Shown: positions 48,970 to 60,170, counted from the first letter of the stretch. The stretch is 64,000 nt of DNA from Comamonadaceae bacterium (GCA_027484575.1 JAIXSQ010000010.1:310001-374000), one strand, 5' to 3'. Notes: generated by a model not told the origin, from the sequence alone. A program made the numbers and translations.

Positions 48970-49506
48970 ATGCTTTACCAAATCCTTTCCTTGCTGCTGG
49001 ACGTGCTCACCGGCCTGGTCGGCGGTGCGTGCCTGCTGCGGCTGTTCATGCAGCGCCAGCGGGTGCCGTTCGGCAATCCGGTGGGGCGCTTCGTGTTCGC
49101 GCTGACCGACTGGCTGGTGCTGCCGCTGCGCAAGCTGCTGCCCTCGGTGGCCGGCTGGGACGTCGCCAGCCTGCTGGCCGCCTACCTGGTCGTGCTGGCC
49201 AAGGACCTGCTGCTGTGGGGCGCCTTCGGCCGGGGCGCGATCGGCATGGTGTTCCTGCTGTCGCTGCTCGGGCTGCTGCGGCTGGCCCTGTCGGCCATGA
49301 CGGCGCTGGTGATCATCCACGCGATCCTGTCGTGGGTGCGCACCGACTCCCCGGCGGCCGACGTGATCGACCGCCTGGTGGCGCCGCTGCTGCGGCCGTT
49401 CCGCCGGCTGCTGCCGCTGGTGGGTGGCATCGACCTGTCGCCGCTGGCCCTGCTGGTGGTGCTGCAGGTCGCGTCGATCGTGCTGTCGTCGCTGACGGGC
49501 GTCTAG
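48970..49506 (+). CDS. yggT: YggT family membrane protein
   Basis: A 178-residue integral membrane protein made of two YggT repeats, each with a pair of helices and an FPRLLPL-like amphipathic loop: VGRFVFALTDWLVLPLRKLLP in the first half and IDRLVAPLLRPFRRLLPLVGG in the second. E. coli YggT is linked to osmotic-shock tolerance; related YlmG proteins act in cell division or thylakoid organisation. It is the only plus-strand gene in this part of the window and converges with accD. Confidence 0.9.
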   Translation: MLYQILSLLLDVLTGLVGGACLLRLFMQRQRVPFGNPVGRFVFALTDWLVLPLRKLLPSVAGWDVASLLAAYLVVLAKDLLLWGAFGRGAIGMVFLLSLLGLLRLALSAMTALVIIHAILSWVRTDSPAADVIDRLVAPLLRPFRRLLPLVGGIDLSPLALLVVLQVASIVLSSLTGV

Positions 49507-49513
49507 GAACGCG

Positions 49514-49536
49514 AACGGCGGGCCTGGCCCGCCGTT
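49514..49536. terminator. Hairpin between convergent yggT and accD
   Basis: AACGGCGGGC and GCCCGCCGTT form a perfect 10-bp stem with a 3-base loop, eight bases past the yggT stop and 22 bases before the accD stop. T-runs are short on both sides, but the position between converging genes suggests a shared terminator. Confidence 0.6.
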
Positions 49537-49558
49537 GTCCTTGCTGGCGCGTCGGCGC

Positions 49559-50431
49559 TCAGATCACCGCGTCGGCGGGCTGGCGCTGCAGCATCGCCAG
49601 CGCGCGGGCGATGCGGCCGCGCAGCTCGCGGCGGTCACAGATGAAGTCGACGCCGCCTTTCTCCTGCAGGAACTCGGCCCGCTGGAAGCCTTCGGGCAGC
49701 TTCACGCGCACCGTGGACTCGATCACGCGCGGGCCGGCAAAGCCGATCAGCGCCTTGGGTTCGGCGATCACCAGGTCGCCCATGAAGGCGAAGCCGGCGC
49801 TCACGCCGCCCATCGTGGGGTCGGTCAGCACGCTGATGTAGGGCAGGCCCTTCTTGGCCAGCCGGGTGAGGGCCGCGTTGGTCTTGGCCATCTGCATCAG
49901 CGACAGCAGGCCTTCCTGCATGCGTGCGCCGCCGGTGGCGGTGAAGCACACGAAGGGGACCTTCTGCTCGAGCGCGCTCTCGACGCCGCGCACGAAGCGC
50001 TCGCCGACCACGCTGCCCATGGAGCCGCCCATGAAGTCGAACTCGAAGCAGGCCGCCACCAGGCTGATGCCGTGGACGGCACCGCCCAGGACCACCAGCG
50101 CATCGGTCTCGCCCGTGTTCTCCAGGGCTTCCTTCAGGCGCTCGGGATAGCGGCGGCTGTCCTTGAACTTCAGCGCGTCGACCGGCAGCACCTCCTGGCC
50201 GATCTCCCAGCGGCCCTCGGCATCCAGGAAGGCGTCGAGCCGGGCACGGGCGCCGATGCGGTGGTGGTGGCCGCACTGCGGGCAGACGTTGACGTTCTGC
50301 TCGAGGTCGGTCTTGTACAGCACCGTCTCGCAGCTGGGGCACTTGACCCACAGGCCCTCTGGCACGCTGCGGCGCTCGGTCGGGTCCGTCGGTTGGATCT
50401 TCGGGGGCAGCAGTTTCTCGAGCCAGCTCAT
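49559..50431 (-). CDS. accD: Acetyl-CoA carboxylase carboxyltransferase subunit beta
   Basis: Forms malonyl-CoA with AccA, supplying FabD. 290 residues. A four-cysteine zinc ribbon at Cys31, Cys34, Cys50 and Cys53 ([10 protein letters not shown]...VCPQCGHH) is followed by the crotonase-like core with [22 protein letters not shown]. Start ATG 50431. A TAAAAT box on the minus strand at 50458-50463, over the trpA stop, is a likely -10. The trpFBA-accD order is standard for Beta- and Gammaproteobacteria. Confidence 0.97.
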   Translation of the reverse strand: MSWLEKLLPPKIQPTDPTERRSVPEGLWVKCPSCETVLYKTDLEQNVNVCPQCGHHHRIGARARLDAFLDAEGRWEIGQEVLPVDALKFKDSRRYPERLKEALENTGETDALVVLGGAVHGISLVAACFEFDFMGGSMGSVVGERFVRGVESALEQKVPFVCFTATGGARMQEGLLSLMQMAKTNAALTRLAKKGLPYISVLTDPTMGGVSAGFAFMGDLVIAEPKALIGFAGPRVIESTVRVKLPEGFQRAEFLQEKGGVDFICDRRELRGRIARALAMLQRQPADAVI

Positions 50432-50457
50432 GCGGTGGGTGCTCCGGTGGAGGCGGG

Positions 50458-50463
50458 ATTTTA
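50458..50463 (-). promoter_or_regulatory. Candidate -10 box for accD
   Basis: TAAAAT followed by cccgcc on the minus strand overlaps the trpA stop codon and lies 26 bases before the accD ATG. No strong -35. The same box type precedes acpP and lysS here. It would let accD be expressed apart from the trp genes. Confidence 0.4.
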
Positions 50464-51270
50464 CGCGTCGAGGGACTGGCGGATGCCGCGCAGGAAGCCA
50501 GCGGCCACGGGCACCACCTGCTCGCGCGGCTGGCCTTCGAGCAGCTGCAGCAGCTTGGTGCCGATGACCACCGCGTCGGCCACGCGGCCGATGGCGCGCG
50601 CGGTCTCGGCGTCGCGGATGCCGAAGCCCACGCCCACGGGGATCTTCACGTGTTCGCGGATGCGCGGCAGCGCCTGCTCGACCGCCGAGGTGTCCAGGTG
50701 GCCGGCGCCGGTGACGCCCTTGAGCGAGACGTAGTAGACGTAGCCGCTGGCCACCCGCGCCACTTCCTGCATGCGCTGCGGGGTCGAGGTGGGCGCCAGC
50801 AGGAAGATGAGGTCCAGGCCGGCGGCGCGCAGGTCGGCCGCGAACTGGGCGCACTCCTCGGGCGGGTAGTCGACGATCAGCACGCCGTCGACGCCCGCCG
50901 CGGCGGCGTCGCGCACGAAGCCGCCGGCGCCGTGCGACAGGTCGTAGCGCTCGACGGGGTTGGCGTAGCCCATGAGCACGACCGGGGTGGTGGCGTCCGT
51001 GGCGCGGAACTCGCGCACCATGGCCAGCACCTCGCGCATGCCGATGCCCAGGCGCAGCGCGTGCTCGCCCGCCTTCTGGATCACGGGGCCGTCGGCCATG
51101 GGGTCGGAGAAGGGGACGCCCAGCTCGATCACGTCGGCGCCGGCCTCGACCATGCCGTGCATGAGCGCGGGCGTGACGTCGGCCTGGGGGTAGCCGGCCG
51201 TGACGTAGGGGATGAGCGCCTTGCGGCCCTGCTGCGCCAGGCGCTGGAAGGTGGCGGCGATGCGGCTCAT
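50461..51270 (-). CDS. trpA: Tryptophan synthase alpha chain
   Basis: Splits indole-3-glycerol phosphate to indole for the beta chain. 269 residues, TIM-barrel. The catalytic Glu lies in [20 protein letters not shown] and the Asp in [22 protein letters not shown] is the phosphate-binding loop. ATG 51270 overlaps the trpB stop (ATGA), which ensures 1:1 synthesis of the two subunits. Confidence 0.97.
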   Translation of the reverse strand: MSRIAATFQRLAQQGRKALIPYVTAGYPQADVTPALMHGMVEAGADVIELGVPFSDPMADGPVIQKAGEHALRLGIGMREVLAMVREFRATDATTPVVLMGYANPVERYDLSHGAGGFVRDAAAAGVDGVLIVDYPPEECAQFAADLRAAGLDLIFLLAPTSTPQRMQEVARVASGYVYYVSLKGVTGAGHLDTSAVEQALPRIREHVKIPVGVGFGIRDAETARAIGRVADAVVIGTKLLQLLEGQPREQVVPVAAGFLRGIRQSLDA

Positions 51271-52532
51271 CGCTGCACCTCGATCACCTGCTCGCCGCCC
51301 TTGACCGACTGGCCGCGGCAGCTGGGCCGGCAGTAGAACTCGGCGCCGCTGAGGTCGGCCACGGTGCCGATGTCCTTGTCGCCCCGGCCGGACAGGTTGA
51401 CCAGGATGTGCTGGTCGCTGCGCATGGTCTTGGCCAGCTTCATCGCGTAGGCGATGGCGTGGCTGGATTCCAGCGCCGGGATGATGCCCTCGGTGCGGCA
51501 CAGGTAATGGAAGGCGTCGAGCGCCTCGCGGTCGGTCACGCCCACGTACTCGGCGCGGCCGATGTCCTTGAGCCACGCATGCTCGGGGCCGACGCCGGGA
51601 TAGTCCAGGCCGGCGCTGACGCTGTGGGTCTCGGTGATCTGGCCGTTGGCGTCCTGCAGGATGTAGGTGCGGTTGCCGTGCAGCACGCCCGGGCTGCCGC
51701 GCTGCAGCGACGCCGAGTGCTTGCCGCTGTCCAGGCCCTCGCCTGCGGCCTCGACGCCGATCAGGCGGGTGGACTCGAACGGGATGTAGGGGTGGAAGAT
51801 GCCCATCGCGTTGCTGCCGCCGCCCACGCAGGCGACCACGGCGTCGGGCTGGCGGCCGGCCTGGCGCGGCATCTGCTCGATGCACTCGCGGCCGATCACG
51901 CTCTGGAAGTCGCGCACCATCATCGGGTAGGGGTGCGGGCCCGCCACGGTGCCGATGATGTAGAAGGTGTTCTCGACGTTGGTGACCCAGTCGCGCATGG
52001 CCTCGTTGAGCGCGTCCTTCAGCGTGCGGCTGCCGGACTCGACCGGCACCACCTTGGCGCCCAGCAGGTGCATGCGGTAGACGTTGGGGCTCTGGCGCTT
52101 GACGTCCTCGGAGCCCATGTAGACCACGCACTCCAGGCCGTAGCGGGCGCAGATGGTCGCGGTGGCCACGCCGTGCTGGCCGGCGCCGGTCTCGGCGATC
52201 ACCCGCGGCTTGCCCATGCGGCGCGCCAGCATGGCCTGCCCGATCACGTTGTTGATCTTGTGGGCGCCGGTGTGGTTCAGGTCCTCGCGCTTGAGCCAGA
52301 TCTGGGCGCCGCCCGTCTCGCGGCTCATGCGGTCGGCGTGGTAGACCGGCGAGGGCCGGCCCACGAAGTGCGCCAGCTCGTACTGGAATTCGCGCAGGAA
52401 CTCGGGATCGTCCTGGTAGCGGGCGTAGGCCGCGCGCAGTTCGGCGATCGCGTGGGTCAGGGTCTCGCTGACGAAACTGCCGCCGTAGGGGCCGAAATGG
52501 CCGGCGGCATCAGGGTGCTGATAGGAGGGCAT
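51267..52532 (-). CDS. trpB: Tryptophan synthase beta chain
   Basis: PLP enzyme that joins indole and serine. With start ATG 52532 it is 421 residues. Lys92 in [16 protein letters not shown] binds [16 protein letters not shown] is the active-site loop and [15 protein letters not shown] binds the PLP phosphate. An in-frame start 33 bases further upstream is open but unnecessary. The 5' end overlaps trpF by 23 bases. Confidence 0.97.
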   Translation of the reverse strand: MPSYQHPDAAGHFGPYGGSFVSETLTHAIAELRAAYARYQDDPEFLREFQYELAHFVGRPSPVYHADRMSRETGGAQIWLKREDLNHTGAHKINNVIGQAMLARRMGKPRVIAETGAGQHGVATATICARYGLECVVYMGSEDVKRQSPNVYRMHLLGAKVVPVESGSRTLKDALNEAMRDWVTNVENTFYIIGTVAGPHPYPMMVRDFQSVIGRECIEQMPRQAGRQPDAVVACVGGGSNAMGIFHPYIPFESTRLIGVEAAGEGLDSGKHSASLQRGSPGVLHGNRTYILQDANGQITETHSVSAGLDYPGVGPEHAWLKDIGRAEYVGVTDREALDAFHYLCRTEGIIPALESSHAIAYAMKLAKTMRSDQHILVNLSGRGDKDIGTVADLSGAEFYCRPSCRGQSVKGGEQVIEVQR

Positions 52533-53223
52533 GGGCAGAACTTGCGAGGAGCACGTCGGCGGCACGCACGGCCGCGACGAACTGATGGATCTTGGCCGGG
52601 TCCTTGACGCCCTTGGCGCTCTCGACCCCGGAGCTCACATCAACGGCCAGCGACTTGCAGCGCGGCCGCACCTGCACGATGCCATCGGCCACGTTTGCAG
52701 CAGTCAACCCACCAGACAAGACGAGGTGAGCGTTGACGCTTGGTGGAAGTCGTGACCAATCGAAGACCTTTCCGGCCCCGCCGTAGCCGTCCACGTGCGC
52801 ATCGAGCAGCAGCGCCTGGGCCAGGGGGTGCGAAGCCGCGAAGTCTACCAAGTCGAACGGAACGGCCGCATCCAGGGGAACGCGCGCGGCCCGCATCCAG
52901 GGCCGGCCCCCGGCCTGTTCGACGCACTGCCGCGGCGTCTCGTCGCCATGGAACTGCAGCACCGCGTGGGGCACCGCCGCGACGGCGGCCTGCACCTCGT
53001 CGGGCGTGGCGTTGACAAGCAGCAGCACCGGGGTGGCGTACGGCGGCAGGCGCCGCGCCAGGGCCGCGGCGCGGGCCGGCGTGACGTGGCGCGCGCTGCC
53101 GGGCCACAGCACGAAGCCGACCGCGTCGACGCCCGCCTCGGCGGCGCAGTCGACGTCCTGCTCGCGGGTGAGGCCGCAGATCTTGATGCGGGTGCGGGGC
53201 TGGGAGGGGCTGCCGGTGCTCAT
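52510..53223 (-). CDS. trpF: Phosphoribosylanthranilate isomerase
   Basis: Third step of tryptophan synthesis. 237 residues. [13 protein letters not shown] contains the catalytic Cys, [12 protein letters not shown] and [12 protein letters not shown] are typical, and [15 protein letters not shown] carries the Asp and phosphate loop. The start ATG 53223 is in ATGA overlap with the truA stop; an ATG nine bases upstream is also open. It is a monofunctional enzyme, as in Pseudomonas. Confidence 0.95.
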   Translation of the reverse strand: MSTGSPSQPRTRIKICGLTREQDVDCAAEAGVDAVGFVLWPGSARHVTPARAAALARRLPPYATPVLLLVNATPDEVQAAVAAVPHAVLQFHGDETPRQCVEQAGGRPWMRAARVPLDAAVPFDLVDFAASHPLAQALLLDAHVDGYGGAGKVFDWSRLPPSVNAHLVLSGGLTAANVADGIVQVRPRCKSLAVDVSSGVESAKGVKDPAKIHQFVAAVRAADVLLASSAHALLSAP

Positions 53224-54002
53224 GGCAGCCAATCATAGGCAGGCGTGCGTGCCGGCAGCCCCCAGTGCGGCTCGTACACCGGGCCCAGGAAGTACAGCCC
53301 GTCGGGCGAGAAGGTGGGGGCGGCCGCATCGCGGTCGCGGGCGGCCAGCACCGCGTCGATCCAGGCCGGCGGCTGCTGGCCCGTGCCCACCACCAGCAGG
53401 CAGCCCATGAGGTTGCGGATCATGTGGTGCAGGAAGGCGTCGGCCTCGAATTCGAAGCGCCAGTAGGCACCGCGCCGGCTGATGTCCACCCGCGCCAGGG
53501 TCTTGACCGGCGAGCGGGCCTGGCAGGCCGAGGCGCGGAACGAGGTGAAGTCGTGCGTGCCCAGCAGGCGGGCCGCCGCGTCGCGCAGGGCCGCCTCGTC
53601 CAGCGGGCGGAACACCCAGCCCACGCGGCCGGCCTCCAGCGCCGGGCGCACCGGCGACTCCAGCAGCACGTAGGCGTAGCGGCGGCCGCGGGCGCTGGCG
53701 CGGGCGTGGAACGCGTCGGGCACCTGCACCGCCCACTGCACGGCGATGTCGGCGGGAAGGAAGGTGTTGGTGCCGCGCACCCACGAGAAGGGCGCGCGCG
53801 TGGCGTCGGTGTCGAAGTGCACCACCTGGTTCAGGCCGTGCACGCCCGCGTCGGTGCGGCCGGCGCACACGGTGGCGACCGGCCGGTCGGCGAAGCGGGA
53901 GAGCGCGGCCTCGAGGTGGTCCTGCACGGTGCGACCCGACGGCTGGCTCTGCCAGCCGTCGTAGGCCTGTCCGTGGTACGCGATGCCCAGGGCCCAGCGC
54001 AT
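53220..54002 (-). CDS. truA: tRNA pseudouridine synthase A
   Basis: Makes pseudouridine at positions 38-40 of tRNA anticodon stems. 260 residues. The catalytic Asp51 is in [37 protein letters not shown] and [14 protein letters not shown] are family blocks. Start ATG 54002 is 17 bases after the fimV stop. The fimV-truA-trpF order is conserved in Pseudomonas and Burkholderiales. Confidence 0.95.
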   Translation of the reverse strand: MRWALGIAYHGQAYDGWQSQPSGRTVQDHLEAALSRFADRPVATVCAGRTDAGVHGLNQVVHFDTDATRAPFSWVRGTNTFLPADIAVQWAVQVPDAFHARASARGRRYAYVLLESPVRPALEAGRVGWVFRPLDEAALRDAAARLLGTHDFTSFRASACQARSPVKTLARVDISRRGAYWRFEFEADAFLHHMIRNLMGCLLVVGTGQQPPAWIDAVLAARDRDAAAPTFSPDGLYFLGPVYEPHWGLPARTPAYDWLP

Positions 54003-54019
54003 GCGCGCGGGGGCGGGGA

Positions 54020-56845
54020 TCAGCCGATCTCCGCCAGGAACTTCTGGGCGCGGTTCTTCAGGTCGCCGGAGGCTTCGGCGATGACTTCCTGCGCCAGGCT
54101 GCGGGCACCGTCGGCGTCGCCGATGGCGTTGAACTCCTGGGCCAGCGCCAGCTTGGTGGCCAGCGGGTCGTCGGCGCCCAGGTCCATGCCGGCGGTGCTC
54201 AGTTCGGCGCCGGCGGTGGAGGGGCCGGCGTCGGCGGGCGCCGGCGCGGCCGCGCCCGGCAGGTCGAGCGACAGCGCGCCCAGGTCGAACTCGATCATCC
54301 CGGCGGACGGCGCGGGCGCTGCCGACGGTGCGTTGGCCATGATCGGTGCCGGGGCGGTCGGCGCCGGCTCGGACAGGTCGAAGCTCAGGGCGTCGTCTTC
54401 CGGCAGGCTGAGCGACGGCACCTCGAGCGACGCCGCCGGCGGCGTGGTCGCGGGCAGGTCGAAGCTCATGTCCAGCGGCGCTGCGGCCGCGGGCTCGGGC
54501 GCCAACACCGGCGCCGCGGCGGCGGAGGGCGTCGCGGCAGGCGCGGGATCGTCGAGCGAGAAGTCCAGGTCCAGGTCGAGGTCGACGCCGCCCGCGGGCT
54601 GGGACGCCTGCTTGACCGTGCTCAGGCTGGGGTCCACCGGCTGCACGGGCTGCGTGGCCAGGCTGGCGGCGCCCATCGCGGCGGCCGCGGCCGGCACCGG
54701 CTCGCTCGCGCCGCCGCGGTACAGCGGGTTGGACGGATCGAGGTCCTGGCCCATCTCGCACAGCCGGGCCCACTCGGAGCCTTCGCCCTGCGTGACCGCC
54801 TGTGCTTCACGGGCCACCTGCTCGAACGCGGCGGTGTCGCGGCGCTTGGCGTAGATCTCCAGCAGCTTGGCGTGGATGGCCACGCGCTGCGGGTTGATGC
54901 GCAGGGCCTCTTTCAGGATCTCCTCGGCCTGCAGGTCGCGGCCGTAGGCCAGGTAGACGTCGGCCTCGGCCACGGGGTCCACGTCGCCGGCCGCGTCGAG
55001 CTGGCTGGGCGAGTAGACCAGCGACGAGCCGGTGGCCGGGCCCTCGGCCGTGTCGACGCGCTGGCCGCCGCTGGCGCCGAAGAACGAGTCGGGCTGCAGC
55101 CGGCTCTCGAGGAAGGAGCTGTCGACCTGCGCGGTCTTGCGGCGCTGCCGCAGCTTCCACAATCCCAGGCCGGCCAGCAGAGCCAGGATGCCGCCACCGG
55201 CGGCGGGAATCAGCGGATCGGCCAGCAGCGAATCGACGAGGCTGGGCTCGGGCTCGGGCGCTGGCGGTGGCGGTGCCGCCGGCTTGGGCGCCGGGGCAGG
55301 CGCTGGCGCGGGGGCGGATGCGGCGGATGCGGCGACAGCCGCAGCATCGGCTGCGGCGGGCGCGGAGGCGGAGGCGGCAGCCTGCGGGGCGCTCGCCGGT
55401 GCAGCCGCCGCGGCAGCGGCACTGGCGGCCGGCTGGGCCGCCGAGGCAGGGACGGCGGCCGCCGTTGCGGCCGAGGCGGCAACGGCCGGGGCCGACGCCG
55501 GGCGGCTGGCCGATGCGGCGGCGGTGACGGGCGCTGCGGGCGTGGGTGCGGGCGCTGCCGTCGCGGCGGCCGAGGCGGGGCGGGTAGCGCCGGGGACTGC
55601 CGGCACGGGCAGGCCGCCGGTCGGGGCCGAGGCACCGGGGCGCGCCACGCCCGCGGCGGGCGCGGCCGAGGCGCCGGCCTTGGGCGCCGTCGCGGCCAGG
55701 CCCTGCAGTTCGGCCATGTTGCGGTTCAGCTCGGCCACCCGGGTGCCGGCATCCTGCGCGGCCCGCTGGCGGGCGATCTGGTCTTCGCTGGCCTTGCCCT
55801 GGACGGCTCCCTTGGACAGCGTGAGCTTGTCGGGCGCGGCGGCTGCAGGCTTGCGGTCGTCGACCTGTGCCTGCACCTGGCCCTTGGCCTCGCGGCCCGC
55901 ACCCGGCGTGGCCGAGGCCGGCAGGCCTTCGGCCAGGCGCCGGCGGAATTCGTTGAAGTCGCGGCTCTGGGCCACCAGCACCTGGCTGGCCTCGGCCGCC
56001 GGCACGGCACCGGCCTGCTGCTCGCTGGGCAGGTTCAGCACGGCGCCGGCGCGCAGCCGGTTGACGTTGCCGCCGGCGAACGCGTCGGGATTGGTCCGCA
56101 GCATGGTGACCAGCATCTGGTCGAGCGAGATGGTGGCCGGCTTGTTCGCGGCGGCGATCCGGCCGGCGGTGTCGCCCGCCCGCACCGTGACCTGGCCACC
56201 TTCACCGGCAGCAGCCGGGGCTGCGGCGGCTCGCGCAGGCGCCGCGGGGGCGGCAGCCGCGGGCGCAGGCGCCGTCGGGCCGGTCGCACGTGCAGCCGGG
56301 GCGCGCGCCGGGGCTGCGGGCGCCGGCGTCGCCGTGCTGGCGCCCGGTTGTGGCGCCGCCTGGGCCGCCACGGGGGGCGGCGCCTGGCGCAGGGCCGGGG
56401 GATCGAGCAGCAGGGTGAAGTCGCGCACCAGGCGCCCGTTGGCCCAGGCGGCCTCGAGCAGCATGTCGATGAACGGATCGTTGAGCGGGCGATCGCTGCT
56501 CAGTCGCAGCACGTAGCGGCCGTCGGCGCGGCGCGCCAGGCTGACGGTGACGCCACTGAGCGCCGGATTGAACTCGACGCCCGCGGACCGGAATGCCGTC
56601 TGGGGGGCGACGCCGGCACGCAGCGTGGCAGCCTCTTCCGCCGTGATCTCCGGCACCTCGATCTCTGCCCGCAGGGGTTCGCCCAGCGCAGACTGCACCG
56701 TGAGTCGGCCGAGGGCGAGGGCTTGCGCATCCGTGGTCGACAGGCTGAGCGCGGCAGCGACGGCGACGGCCAGTGCGCTTGCCTGCCACTTCGACTTGGA
56801 TGAGGTCCCCACTGCTCGTTCTGCAGGCAGTCTTGTTCTCTTCAT
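54020..56845 (-). CDS. fimV: FimV-like pilus/motility hub protein
   Basis: A 941-residue inner-membrane protein needed for type IV pilus assembly and polar signalling in relatives. A signal peptide (to about 42, [15 protein letters not shown]) precedes the FimV N-terminal domain ([20 protein letters not shown]), an Ala/Pro linker, a LysM-like module (about 212-265, [15 protein letters not shown]), a long Ala/Pro/Ser-rich tract (to about 540), a membrane helix (about 545-565, [18 protein letters not shown]), TPR-like segments ([20 protein letters not shown]) and a C-terminal FimV domain ending in [10 protein letters not shown] good promoter lies just upstream. Confidence 0.92.
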   Translation of the reverse strand: MKRTRLPAERAVGTSSKSKWQASALAVAVAAALSLSTTDAQALALGRLTVQSALGEPLRAEIEVPEITAEEAATLRAGVAPQTAFRSAGVEFNPALSGVTVSLARRADGRYVLRLSSDRPLNDPFIDMLLEAAWANGRLVRDFTLLLDPPALRQAPPPVAAQAAPQPGASTATPAPAAPARAPAARATGPTAPAPAAAAPAAPARAAAAPAAAGEGGQVTVRAGDTAGRIAAANKPATISLDQMLVTMLRTNPDAFAGGNVNRLRAGAVLNLPSEQQAGAVPAAEASQVLVAQSRDFNEFRRRLAEGLPASATPGAGREAKGQVQAQVDDRKPAAAAPDKLTLSKGAVQGKASEDQIARQRAAQDAGTRVAELNRNMAELQGLAATAPKAGASAAPAAGVARPGASAPTGGLPVPAVPGATRPASAAATAAPAPTPAAPVTAAASASRPASAPAVAASAATAAAVPASAAQPAASAAAAAAAPASAPQAAASASAPAAADAAAVAASAASAPAPAPAPAPKPAAPPPPAPEPEPSLVDSLLADPLIPAAGGGILALLAGLGLWKLRQRRKTAQVDSSFLESRLQPDSFFGASGGQRVDTAEGPATGSSLVYSPSQLDAAGDVDPVAEADVYLAYGRDLQAEEILKEALRINPQRVAIHAKLLEIYAKRRDTAAFEQVAREAQAVTQGEGSEWARLCEMGQDLDPSNPLYRGGASEPVPAAAAAMGAASLATQPVQPVDPSLSTVKQASQPAGGVDLDLDLDFSLDDPAPAATPSAAAAPVLAPEPAAAAPLDMSFDLPATTPPAASLEVPSLSLPEDDALSFDLSEPAPTAPAPIMANAPSAAPAPSAGMIEFDLGALSLDLPGAAAPAPADAGPSTAGAELSTAGMDLGADDPLATKLALAQEFNAIGDADGARSLAQEVIAEASGDLKNRAQKFLAEIG

Positions 56846-56881
56846 GCGGGCGGTCGCCTTGCGGCGTGAATTGCGAAAAGG

Positions 56882-56910
56882 ACCATAACATCAATGTCTT
56901 AGGGTGACAA
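56882..56910 (-). promoter_or_regulatory. Promoter of fimV
   Basis: On the minus strand TTGTCA (56905-56910) and TATGGT (56882-56887) are 17 bases apart, 5/6 and 4/6 matches to the sigma-70 boxes. The start site would be about 30 bases before the fimV ATG at 56845. This is one of the better -35/-10 pairs in the window and separates fimV from the upstream asd-leu genes. Confidence 0.6.
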
Positions 56911-56967
56911 GCTGAGACAAGGCTTGACGTTCGGACACGCAATTCCGCACACAAACCCCTGTCGAGC

Positions 56968-57011
56968 TTGTCGCTCTGCGACAACGAGCTGTAAGCACCT
57001 GCTACAGCTCG
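56968..57011 (-). terminator. Tandem hairpins after asd
   Basis: CGAGCTGTA/TACAGCTCG (9 bp, 9-base loop, 56985-57011) and TTGTCGC/GCGACAA (7 bp, 3-base loop, 56968-56984) stand back to back, 17 bases past the asd stop. No T-run follows, so they may be a Rho-dependent 3' end, RNA-stabilising structures, or part of the fimV control region. Confidence 0.45.
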
Positions 57012-57027
57012 ACGGTCCGCTGCCGGA

Positions 57028-58173
57028 TCAGGCGTCCAGCAGGATGCGCAGCATGCGGCGCAGCGGCTCGGCCGCGCCCCACAGCAGCTGGTCGCCGATG
57101 GTGAAGGCGCCCAGGTACTCGGGGCCCATGGCCATCTTGCGCAGCCGGCCCACCGGGATGGTCAGCGTGCCGGTCACGGCCACCGGCGTCAGGTCCTTCA
57201 GGGTGGCCTCGCGGGTGTTGGGCACCAGCTTCACCCAGGCGTTGTCGGCCGCGATCATGGCCTCGATGTCGGCCAGCGGCACGTCCTTCTTGAGCTTGAA
57301 GGTCAGTGCCTGCGAGTGGCAGCGCATCGCGCCCACGCGCACGCAGAAGCCGTCGACCGGCACGCCGGCCGTGCCGAAGCCTTCACCCTGGCCCAGGATC
57401 TTGTTGGTCTCGGCGCCGCCCTTCCACTCCTCGCGCGAGACGCCGTTGCCCAGGTCCTTGTCGATCCAGGGGATCAGCGAGCCGCCCAGCGGCACGCCAA
57501 AATGCTCGGTCTCGCTGGCGCCCATGCCCTGCTGGCGGGCCAGCACCTTGCGATCGATCTCGAGGATGGCCGACTTGGGGTCGTCGAGCAGCGCCTTCAC
57601 CTCGCCGTTGAGGGTGCCGAACTGGGTCAGCAGCTCGCGCATGTGCTGGGCGCCGCCGCCGGAGGCCGCCTGGTAGGTCATGGTGCTCATCCACTCGACC
57701 AGCCCGGCCTTGTAGAGCGCGCCAACGCCCATCAGCATGCAGCTGACGGTGCAGTTGCCGCCGACCCAGTTGCGCCCGCCCTTGGCCAGCGCGTTCTTGA
57801 TGACCGGCAGGTTCACAGGGTCCAGCACGATGACGGCGTCGTCCTTCATGCGCAGGCTCGACGCGGCGTCGATCCAGTGGCCGTTCCAGCCGGCCGCCCG
57901 CAGCTTGGGGAACACCTCGGTGGTGTAGTCGCCGCCCTGGCAGGTCAGCACCACGTCGCACTTCTTCAGCGCCTCGATGTCGTAGGCATCCTTGAGCCTG
58001 GTCTCGTTCTTGGCCATCGCCGGGGCGGAGCCGCCGGCGTTGGAGGTCGAGAAGAACACCGGCTCGATGAAGCCGAAGTCGCCTTCGGCCTGCATGCGGT
58101 CCATCAGGACCGAGCCGACCATGCCGCGCCAGCCGACCAGGCCGACCAGCGGTTGTTGTGCGGAGAGTGCCAT
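57028..58173 (-). CDS. asd: Aspartate-semialdehyde dehydrogenase
   Basis: Reduces aspartyl phosphate for lysine, threonine, methionine and diaminopimelate synthesis. 381 residues from ATG 58173. [13 protein letters not shown] binds NADP and the catalytic Cys141 is in [13 protein letters not shown]; this is the Gram-negative long form. A GAAAGG ribosome site nine bases upstream favours ATG 58173 over ATG 58179. That site is part of a perfect inverted repeat (58180-58237) which could hide it. leuB lies 76 bp upstream. Confidence 0.96.
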   Translation of the reverse strand: MALSAQQPLVGLVGWRGMVGSVLMDRMQAEGDFGFIEPVFFSTSNAGGSAPAMAKNETRLKDAYDIEALKKCDVVLTCQGGDYTTEVFPKLRAAGWNGHWIDAASSLRMKDDAVIVLDPVNLPVIKNALAKGGRNWVGGNCTVSCMLMGVGALYKAGLVEWMSTMTYQAASGGGAQHMRELLTQFGTLNGEVKALLDDPKSAILEIDRKVLARQQGMGASETEHFGVPLGGSLIPWIDKDLGNGVSREEWKGGAETNKILGQGEGFGTAGVPVDGFCVRVGAMRCHSQALTFKLKKDVPLADIEAMIAADNAWVKLVPNTREATLKDLTPVAVTGTLTIPVGRLRKMAMGPEYLGAFTIGDQLLWGAAEPLRRMLRILLDA

Positions 58174-58179
58174 CGTCAT

Positions 58180-58237
58180 GTGCCTTTCAATGTGGATCTG
58201 GGTCCCCCGGCTCGCCGGGAGCCTGGGGGAAAGGCAC
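58180..58237 (-). promoter_or_regulatory. Hairpin sequestering the asd ribosome-binding site
   Basis: In the mRNA sense, GTGCCTTTC at the far end pairs perfectly (9 bp) with GAAAGGCAC, which holds the asd Shine-Dalgarno. Between them lies a second helix, CCCC-a-GGCT pairing with AGCC-GGGG. The structure fills most of the leuB-asd gap. It predicts low translation of asd unless the stem is opened, for example by ribosomes finishing leuB or by a ligand or protein. No known riboswitch is recognised. Confidence 0.6.
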
Positions 58238-58255
58238 GCGACGAACCGGAGCTTG

Positions 58256-59347
58256 CTAGCTCTTGGTAATGGTGGTTTTGGTGATCGCGGCCACGACGGC
58301 GTCGCCCATGGCGCGGGTGCCGACCTTGGTGGTGCCTTCGGACCAGATGTCCGCCGTGCGCAGGCCCTGGGCGAGCACGGCCTGCACCGCGGATTCGATC
58401 CGGGCGGCGGCTTCGGGCTGGTTCAGGGAGTAGCGGAGCATCATGGCGGCGGACAGGATTGTAGCCAACGGGTTGGCCACGCCCTGGCCCGCGATGTCCG
58501 GCGCGCTGCCGTGGCTGGGCTCGTACAGGCCCTGGTTGCCCGCGTTCAGGCTGGCCGAGGGCAGCATGCCGATCGAGCCGGTGAGCATCGCCGCCTCGTC
58601 GGACAGGATGTCGCCGAACATGTTGCCGGTGACCACCACGTCGAAGAACTTGGGCTTCTTGACCAGCTGCATCGCCGCGTTGTCGACGTACATGTGGTCC
58701 AGCGTCACGTCGGGGTAGTCCTTGCCGACCTCGGTCACGACGTCCTTCCACAGCTGGAAGGTCTCCAGCACGTTGGCCTTGTCGACGCTGGTCACGTGCT
58801 TGTTGCGCTTGCGGGCGGCCTCGAACGCGACGCGGGCGATGCGCTCGATCTCCGGGCGCGAGTAGCGCATGGTGTCGAACGCCTCCTCGGCGCCGGGGAA
58901 GTGGCCGTCGGGGGCGGTTCGGCGGCCGCGCGGCTGGCCGAAGTAGATGTCGCCTGTGAGCTCGCGGATGATCAGGATGTCCAGCCCGGCCACCAGCTCG
59001 GGCTTGAGGCTGGAGGCATGCGTGAGCTGCTCGTAGCAGATGGCAGGCCGGAAGTTGGCGAACAGGCCCAGGTGCTTGCGCAGGCCCAGGATCGCCTGCT
59101 CGGGACGCAGCGCGCGCTCGAGCTTGTCGTACTTCCAGTCGCCCACGGCGCCGAACAGGATCGCGTCGGCGTCCTTGGCCAGCTTCAGCGTGGCCTCGGG
59201 CAGCGGGTGGCCGGCCGCCTCGTAGGCGGCGCCGCCCACCGGCGCGGTCTCCATCTCGAAGCTCAGGTCCAGCACGTTCAGGACCTTCACCGCCTCGGCG
59301 ACGATCTCGGTGCCGATGCCGTCGCCCGGCAGCACTGCAATCTTCAT
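58256..59347 (-). CDS. leuB: 3-isopropylmalate dehydrogenase
   Basis: Third leucine-pathway enzyme, NAD-dependent oxidative decarboxylation. 363 residues. [16 protein letters not shown] opens the chain; [20 protein letters not shown] and the metal-binding [20 protein letters not shown] and [18 protein letters not shown] motifs are typical. It lies 13 bases after leuD, in the order leuC-ecn-leuD-leuB. Confidence 0.97.
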   Translation of the reverse strand: MKIAVLPGDGIGTEIVAEAVKVLNVLDLSFEMETAPVGGAAYEAAGHPLPEATLKLAKDADAILFGAVGDWKYDKLERALRPEQAILGLRKHLGLFANFRPAICYEQLTHASSLKPELVAGLDILIIRELTGDIYFGQPRGRRTAPDGHFPGAEEAFDTMRYSRPEIERIARVAFEAARKRNKHVTSVDKANVLETFQLWKDVVTEVGKDYPDVTLDHMYVDNAAMQLVKKPKFFDVVVTGNMFGDILSDEAAMLTGSIGMLPSASLNAGNQGLYEPSHGSAPDIAGQGVANPLATILSAAMMLRYSLNQPEAAARIESAVQAVLAQGLRTADIWSEGTTKVGTRAMGDAVVAAITKTTITKS

Positions 59348-59360
59348 GGGTGTCTTTCTC

Positions 59361-60011
59361 TTATCCGTGGAGGGTCTGGGCCAGCCAGGGCTTGGAGGCC
59401 AGGCGGGCGGCCTCGTACGCCTGGATCCTGTCCTTGTGGCGCAGCGTCAGGCCGATGTCGTCGAAGCCGTTGAGCAGGCAGTACTTGCGGAACGGCTGCA
59501 CCTCGAAGGCGATCTCCGCCCCCTGCGGCTCCACCACCACCTGGCGCTCCAGGTCGATGGTCAGCTGGTAGCCCGGGAAGGCGGCCACCTCGTTGAACAG
59601 GCGGTCGACCGTGGCCTCGGGCAGCACGATCGGCAGCACGCCATTCTTGAAGCAGTTGTTGAAGAAGATGTCGGCGAAGCTGGGCGCGATCAGCGCCCGG
59701 AAGCCGTACTGCTGCAGCGCCCAGGGCGCGTGCTCGCGCGAGGAGCCGCAGCCGAAGTTCTTGCGCGCCAGCAGCACCGACGCGCCCTGGTAGCGCGGCT
59801 GGTTCAGCACGAAATCGGGGTTGGGCTTGCGGCTGGCCGGGTCCTGGCCGGGCTGGCCCGGGTCCAGGTAGCGCCACTCGTCGAACAGGTTGGGCCCGAA
59901 GCCGGTCTTGCGGATCGACTTGAGGAACTGCTTGGGGATGATCGCGTCGGTGTCGACGTTGGCGCGGTCGATCGGGGCCACCAGGCCCTGGTGCACGGTG
60001 AACTTGTCCAT
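59361..60011 (-). CDS. leuD: 3-isopropylmalate dehydratase small subunit
   Basis: Forms isopropylmalate isomerase with LeuC. 216 residues from ATG 60011; a GTG one codon earlier is also open. [16 protein letters not shown] and [16 protein letters not shown] are the aconitase swivel-domain motifs. Its start overlaps the stop of the entericidin-like gene by one base, so that small gene is inserted within the leuCD operon. Confidence 0.96.
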   Translation of the reverse strand: MDKFTVHQGLVAPIDRANVDTDAIIPKQFLKSIRKTGFGPNLFDEWRYLDPGQPGQDPASRKPNPDFVLNQPRYQGASVLLARKNFGCGSSREHAPWALQQYGFRALIAPSFADIFFNNCFKNGVLPIVLPEATVDRLFNEVAAFPGYQLTIDLERQVVVEPQGAEIAFEVQPFRKYCLLNGFDDIGLTLRHKDRIQAYEAARLASKPWLAQTLHG

Positions 60012-60145
60012 CACTTGTCTCTCTTGGCTGCGTTCTCGATCACCGAGCCGGCCTTCTGGATGTCCTGGCCGGCGCCCTTGATGGTGTTGCAGCCGGCGAG
60101 GGCGGCGCAGGCGGCGGCGAGCATGGCAAGCAGGAAGGTCTTCAT
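60011..60145 (-). CDS. Entericidin-like small lipoprotein
   Basis: A 44-residue lipoprotein. The signal peptide [19 protein letters not shown] ends in an LAGC lipobox, so the mature chain starts at a lipidated Cys. The rest, [20 protein letters not shown], is the entericidin A/B pattern. E. coli entericidins are a stress-linked antidote/toxin pair; here there is only one copy, between leuC and leuD, a position common in Burkholderiales. Start ATG 60145 has a GGAGA-type site. Confidence 0.85.
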   Translation of the reverse strand: MKTFLLAMLAAACAALAGCNTIKGAGQDIQKAGSVIENAAKRDK

Positions 60146-60170
60146 CGGGATCTCTCCGAACGGCGGTGGG

